A DNA stretch of 64,000 nucleotides, from positions 1-64,000 of the forward strand of contig CAVWOT010000039.1 in the NCBI GenBank assembly GCA_963756605.1, read 5' to 3'. Every line of letters begins with the position of its first letter. Positions within the stretch are counted from its first letter, which is position 1. The notes under the pieces are model-generated. The model did not search any database and was not told the origin of the DNA. It worked only from the letters and a program-made list of their open reading frames with translations. This stretch comes from Bog-159 sp963756605. Its GTDB lineage: Bacteria > Acidobacteriota > Terriglobia > Bryobacterales > Bryobacteraceae. The translations under genes and the position numbers were made by a program. Below are positions 60,889 through 64,000 of the stretch, one piece after another.

Positions 60889-63453
60889 TTACTCGATCCG
60901 AAGTGCCACCATCGGCTCAACACTTGCAGCGCGCCAGGCGGGAATCACGGAGGCCACCAGGGCTGCCAGGCCAAGCAACAATGTAGCGAGCGCGAGCATG
61001 ACCGGATCCCACGGCTGCACGCCGAATAGCTGACCGCTCATCAGTTCGCCGGCCCCAATCGCGGCCGGTAGGCCCAGCGCGAGTCCCACGCCTACCTGCC
61101 CGAATGCGCCGCCGAGCACCATTGCCACGACCCTCCCGCGGTCCGCGCCCAGTGCCATACGCACGCCGATTTCACGGGTACGCCGCTCCACCATGTATGC
61201 CAGCACGCCATACAGCCCTACGGCTGCCAGCACGAGTCCAAGCACGCCGAAGAGCGTTGTCAGGGTCGCAATCATGTTTTCCCGCTGGAAATCCACGCTC
61301 ACCACCCTGGAGTAGGGGTCCACCCCGTAGAGCACCAGGCTGGGATCGACGCCTGCCAAAGCCTTGCGCACCCACTCCTCCATGCCGGGCCGACTGCCGG
61401 GAGCCCAAAGCACGATGTTGTACAGATAATGGGACCAGATTTCGCCGCTGCTAAAGGCCGGATCGTCGTACTCCACGGTCTGCGCTTCGGGCAACCAATA
61501 CATGGGCCGCACCGGATCCTTGTAGCCCCAGGTCATGTACCGCACGTCGTTGGTGACTCCGACGATCTCGTATGTTGCGGAATACTTGATCTTGTTGGGG
61601 CCGAAGTGCTGCCCGATGGGGTTCTGGCCCTTGAAGAATCTTCTTGCAAAGGCCTGGTTGATCACGGCTACCTTGCGGCTCGCGGCCGTGTCCCGTTCGG
61701 TAATGGGCCGCCCCAGCATGATCTTCGCGCCGATCGTTTCGAAGAAGCCCGGCATCACCCGCGCCCATCCGGCGCCGGTGTCTTCCTTCGCGGGCGGCTC
61801 CGGCCTGCCCTCGATGCGAACCCCGTCGTTCCAGCTATCGCCGGTCATCGGTGCATAGAGCGCAGGCGCCACCATCCGCACACCGGGAATCTGGAGCAGG
61901 CTATCGTCTATCTGGCGAAATAACGGCTCTAGTTGCTCCGGTTTGTAGTTGCCCAGCATTGGATTGATCCATGCGATATACCGGTCCTGGGTTTCGAACC
62001 CGAAATTCTGGCGCTCCAGGTTGCGCAGACTGCGGCCCAAGAGGGCGGCCGCGGACAACAATATGATCGACACCGCGATCTGGGCGATCACCAGCGACTT
62101 CTGCGCCCACGAGCGCCCGGCGCCAACGGAACGGCCGGCCCCACGCAGCGCGTCCGCCGGGTCGGTATGCGAAGTCATCCACGCCGGAGCGATCCCGAAA
62201 AAAACTCCAGTCAACACCGATACGACCAGCGTGAAGAGCAGGACCGGCCAGGATGGCGCCGCTTCGATCGGGATATAGTTGTTGGGACCACCGGTCTGGA
62301 AGGCCAGGCGCAGCATCAGCCTGGTCCCGGCATAGGCGACTCCGATGCCGAGACCACCTCCCACCACCGCCAGCAGCAGGGACTCCAGCAGCACCTTGCG
62401 CACCAGGCGCCCTCGCGAAGCGCCCAGCGCGACGCGTATGGACATTTGCGCGCGATCCTTCAAGCCACGCGCGAGCATCAGATTCGCCAGATTCGCGCAA
62501 CCCACCAGAAGCACGCATCCGGCGGCAATCAGCAGCAACTTCAGTCCGTCCTCGTATTGATCCCGCATCGAGGCGACCCCCGCGCCGCCTGGAATCAGGT
62601 GCAGCGTCTGCTGGCGCCAGAGTTCCTTTTCGCCCGGCTCCATATCCGGCACATGGCTGGCTAGCCAGGCATGGAGTTCCACCTTCAACTTCGCTTCGAG
62701 CGACTTCGCGTTCACGCCCGAACGGATCCTTCCGATGAGGTCCAGAAAGTTGCCGTTCGGCCGTTTCAACCGCGCCGTGGCTCCATCGATCAACAATTCC
62801 GCAGTCAACGGGAGCCAAAAATCCGGCATGCCCCATCCCGCCAGTTTCGCGCCATAAAACCCAGGCGGCGCGACACCGATTACGGTGAACGGATGGCCGT
62901 TGATCTGGTAGATGGCGCCCAAAACGGAGGCGTCGGCACTGTACTTCTCGTGCCAGATGCGGTAACTCATGACCGCGACGGGCGGCGCACCCTCCCGGTC
63001 GTCGGCGTCGATCATCAGCCGGCCAATCCAGGGTTGTACACCGAGGGTCCTGAAGAAATTGCCGGACACATACTCGCCATTGCGCGTATCCGCCGGCGAC
63101 CGCGATCCCGCTCTGCGGACACCCAGCGCCGCGTTGCCGGCCTGCAGCGCTGCCAAGTCGACGAACTCCGGCGTTTGCGCTCGAAAGTTCTTGTATGCTT
63201 CCCAGGAGAACAGGGAAAAATCGCCGTCATCGCCCTGGGTGTACCCGCCCCAATTGCAGCAGCGGTCTTTATCTCCAATCCTCCATAATTCGTCCGGCCT
63301 GGTCACCGGCAGCGACTTCAGCATCACCTGGTGCACGAGGGTAAAGATAGCTGTTGTCGCTCCGATTCCCAGGGCCAGGGTGATGACCGCCGTCGTGGTG
63401 ACCCCCGGGGTCTTCCGAAGTTGCCGCAACGCCTCCCGTAAATCAATCAGCAC
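60889..63453 (-). CDS. ADOP-type MacB/FtsX permease
   Basis: An 854-residue permease from the GTG at 63453 (VLIDLREALRQLRKTPG), which has a G-run a few bases ahead; longer starts add residues unlike the family. First helix: VTTTAVITLALGIGATTAIFTLVHQVML. The periplasmic domain contains RCCNWGGYTQGDDGDFSLFSWEAYKNFRAQTPEFVDLA and VSGNFFRTLGVQPWIGRLM, typical of ADOP. The FtsX segments are LLVGCANLANLMLARGLKDRAQMSIRVALGASRGRLVRKVLLES and LVLAAVGLYGVLAYMVERRTREIGVRMALGADRGRVVAMVL. The end is VEPMVALRIE. It is complete. There is no padR and no ATPase gene beside it. Gene fragments lie on both sides. Confidence 0.92.
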   Translation of the reverse strand: MLIDLREALRQLRKTPGVTTTAVITLALGIGATTAIFTLVHQVMLKSLPVTRPDELWRIGDKDRCCNWGGYTQGDDGDFSLFSWEAYKNFRAQTPEFVDLAALQAGNAALGVRRAGSRSPADTRNGEYVSGNFFRTLGVQPWIGRLMIDADDREGAPPVAVMSYRIWHEKYSADASVLGAIYQINGHPFTVIGVAPPGFYGAKLAGWGMPDFWLPLTAELLIDGATARLKRPNGNFLDLIGRIRSGVNAKSLEAKLKVELHAWLASHVPDMEPGEKELWRQQTLHLIPGGAGVASMRDQYEDGLKLLLIAAGCVLLVGCANLANLMLARGLKDRAQMSIRVALGASRGRLVRKVLLESLLLAVVGGGLGIGVAYAGTRLMLRLAFQTGGPNNYIPIEAAPSWPVLLFTLVVSVLTGVFFGIAPAWMTSHTDPADALRGAGRSVGAGRSWAQKSLVIAQIAVSIILLSAAALLGRSLRNLERQNFGFETQDRYIAWINPMLGNYKPEQLEPLFRQIDDSLLQIPGVRMVAPALYAPMTGDSWNDGVRIEGRPEPPAKEDTGAGWARVMPGFFETIGAKIMLGRPITERDTAASRKVAVINQAFARRFFKGQNPIGQHFGPNKIKYSATYEIVGVTNDVRYMTWGYKDPVRPMYWLPEAQTVEYDDPAFSSGEIWSHYLYNIVLWAPGSRPGMEEWVRKALAGVDPSLVLYGVDPYSRVVSVDFQRENMIATLTTLFGVLGLVLAAVGLYGVLAYMVERRTREIGVRMALGADRGRVVAMVLGGAFGQVGVGLALGLPAAIGAGELMSGQLFGVQPWDPVMLALATLLLGLAALVASVIPAWRAASVEPMVALRIE

Positions 63454-63604
63454 TGGCGCCCCCCCATCTTGTCCGCGATATTCGACGCTCTCCATCTGGC
63501 AGTACGGAAATCGGCCGGTACGGGAGTACACCGGCAGGCGAGAACTAGTTGCAACGCCTGAAGGGAGAATAATCTCATCCCTCTTTATACTGTTTTTGCG
63601 CCAA

Positions 63605-63830
63605 AAAGTTACGTGAAGCCGCCTCCGCCAGGTCATTCGTGATCGTGGTGGACGATCGTAAGTCGTACACGGCGACTACGGCCCTCGGCGATCGCCTGAT
63701 CCGCGCATTCGAGAGCTTGCTCAAGTTCTTCCTTCGCCTTTCCCTGGGAAAGCAAGTCGTCAGCTACTTGAAGGCGGAGCATCTCCCTGAAAGCTCCGGA
63801 GCAGCGTGTCGGGGGTGCCGGACGCATGCG
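63605..63830 (-). pseudogene. Histidine-kinase dimerisation fragment
   Basis: The minus strand reads FREMLRLQVADDLLSQGKAKEELEQALECADQAIAEGRS in one frame, then AVYDLRSSTTITNDLAEA in another, and on the other side DTLLRSFQ in a third. Put together they resemble the HisKA_3 end and linker of a NarL-type sensor kinase (HDTLLRSFQ...LLSxGKAxEELExAxExADQAIAEGRxAVYDLRSST). At least two frameshifts and the loss of the ATPase domain make it a relic. Confidence 0.55.
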
Positions 63831-63918
63831 CGGAAGAACGCGCGATCCGCAAGCTGGCGACATTAACGCACACGATCAGTAGAAGAAAGCTGACTGCTGC
63901 CATCAGAACTATGCGCAT
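63757..63918 (-). pseudogene. MacB-like membrane helix fragment at the window edge
   Basis: From 63918 the minus strand reads MRIVLMAAVSFLLLIVCVNVASLRIARSSAHASG, the helix found in ADOP/MacB permeases (LLLIACxNVAxLLxAR). It runs directly into the DTLLRSFQ piece of the histidine-kinase fragment, so two gene remains are joined. Confidence 0.45.
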
Positions 63919-64000
63919 GGGACGCACATTGCCGGTTCAGTTCCCTCGCAGCGGTTCAATCCTAAATGACCAACGCAACTGCTTGGGGTAGTCATGCGGA

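Overview
The window most likely comes from an acidobacterium of the Solibacter/Bryobacter type. The evidence is the gene content. There are three complete ADOP-type (acidobacterial duplicated orphan permease) MacB/FtsX permeases, one behind a PadR regulator. There is an Oar-like TonB receptor with an N-terminal carboxypeptidase-regulatory domain, an NHL-repeat protein ending in the Solibacter-type TIGR03437 domain, a PEP-CTERM protein, and a DUF1592 cytochrome followed by a DUF1552 protein. DNA is GC-rich. This placement is from protein families read by eye, not from a search.

Layout. 1-4.4 kb is a decaying cassette on the minus strand: UPF0182 C-terminus, HAD hydrolase, acetate kinase and phosphoketolase, all broken by single-base shifts or deletions. 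5.2-6.1 kb holds two small membrane proteins. 6.5-9.5 kb is padR plus an ADOP permease. 9.6-15.5 kb holds a small zinc-ribbon protein, an SDR39U1-type epimerase, a HipA-like/DUF3037 pair, a DUF1080 protein, a DedA protein and a secreted protein with PMBR-like repeats. 15.6-18.7 kb is a large secreted protein that looks like two genes fused in frame. 18.9-26.6 kb carries a FucI-like isomerase, pxpA with a formylglycine-generating-enzyme-like protein, and the DUF1592-DUF1552-nucleoside-hydrolase-like operon. 27-31.1 kb is an ABC transporter destroyed three times over: an intact IS66-family element inserted in the ATPase gene, a ~304-bp internal inversion removing the ABC signature and Walker B, and a deletion in the permease. 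31.1-36.6 kb holds the TonB receptor, a LysR regulator and a broken conserved hypothetical. 36.8-37.3 kb is a dead hicBA pair. 37.5-45.3 kb is an envelope-assembly operon: TamA-like Omp85 protein, SurA-like chaperone and TamB. 45.3-50.7 kb holds an XRE regulator with an unknown partner, a zinc-ribbon/HTH-like protein, two alpha/beta hydrolases, a UPF0173 metal-dependent hydrolase and a Fic protein. 50.7-64 kb holds a DUF308-type membrane protein with an early stop, two more ADOP permeases, a secreted esterase, a secreted tyrosine phosphatase, the NHL protein, and several gene fragments.

Three cross-cutting patterns stand out. First, about a dozen genes have a -10-like hexamer 6-11 bases before the start codon, so leaderless transcripts look common; genes inside operons use ordinary Shine-Dalgarno sites. 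Second, intergenic spaces carry a modular palindrome family: a GTGGGGC boundary followed by two abutting hairpins whose stems differ but whose centres are T-CC-A, T-GG-A or T-GA-A. Third, every single-base frameshift traced here is a +1 insertion, while no long ORF of the window is broken. I found no CRISPR array, tRNA, rRNA or recognisable defence island.
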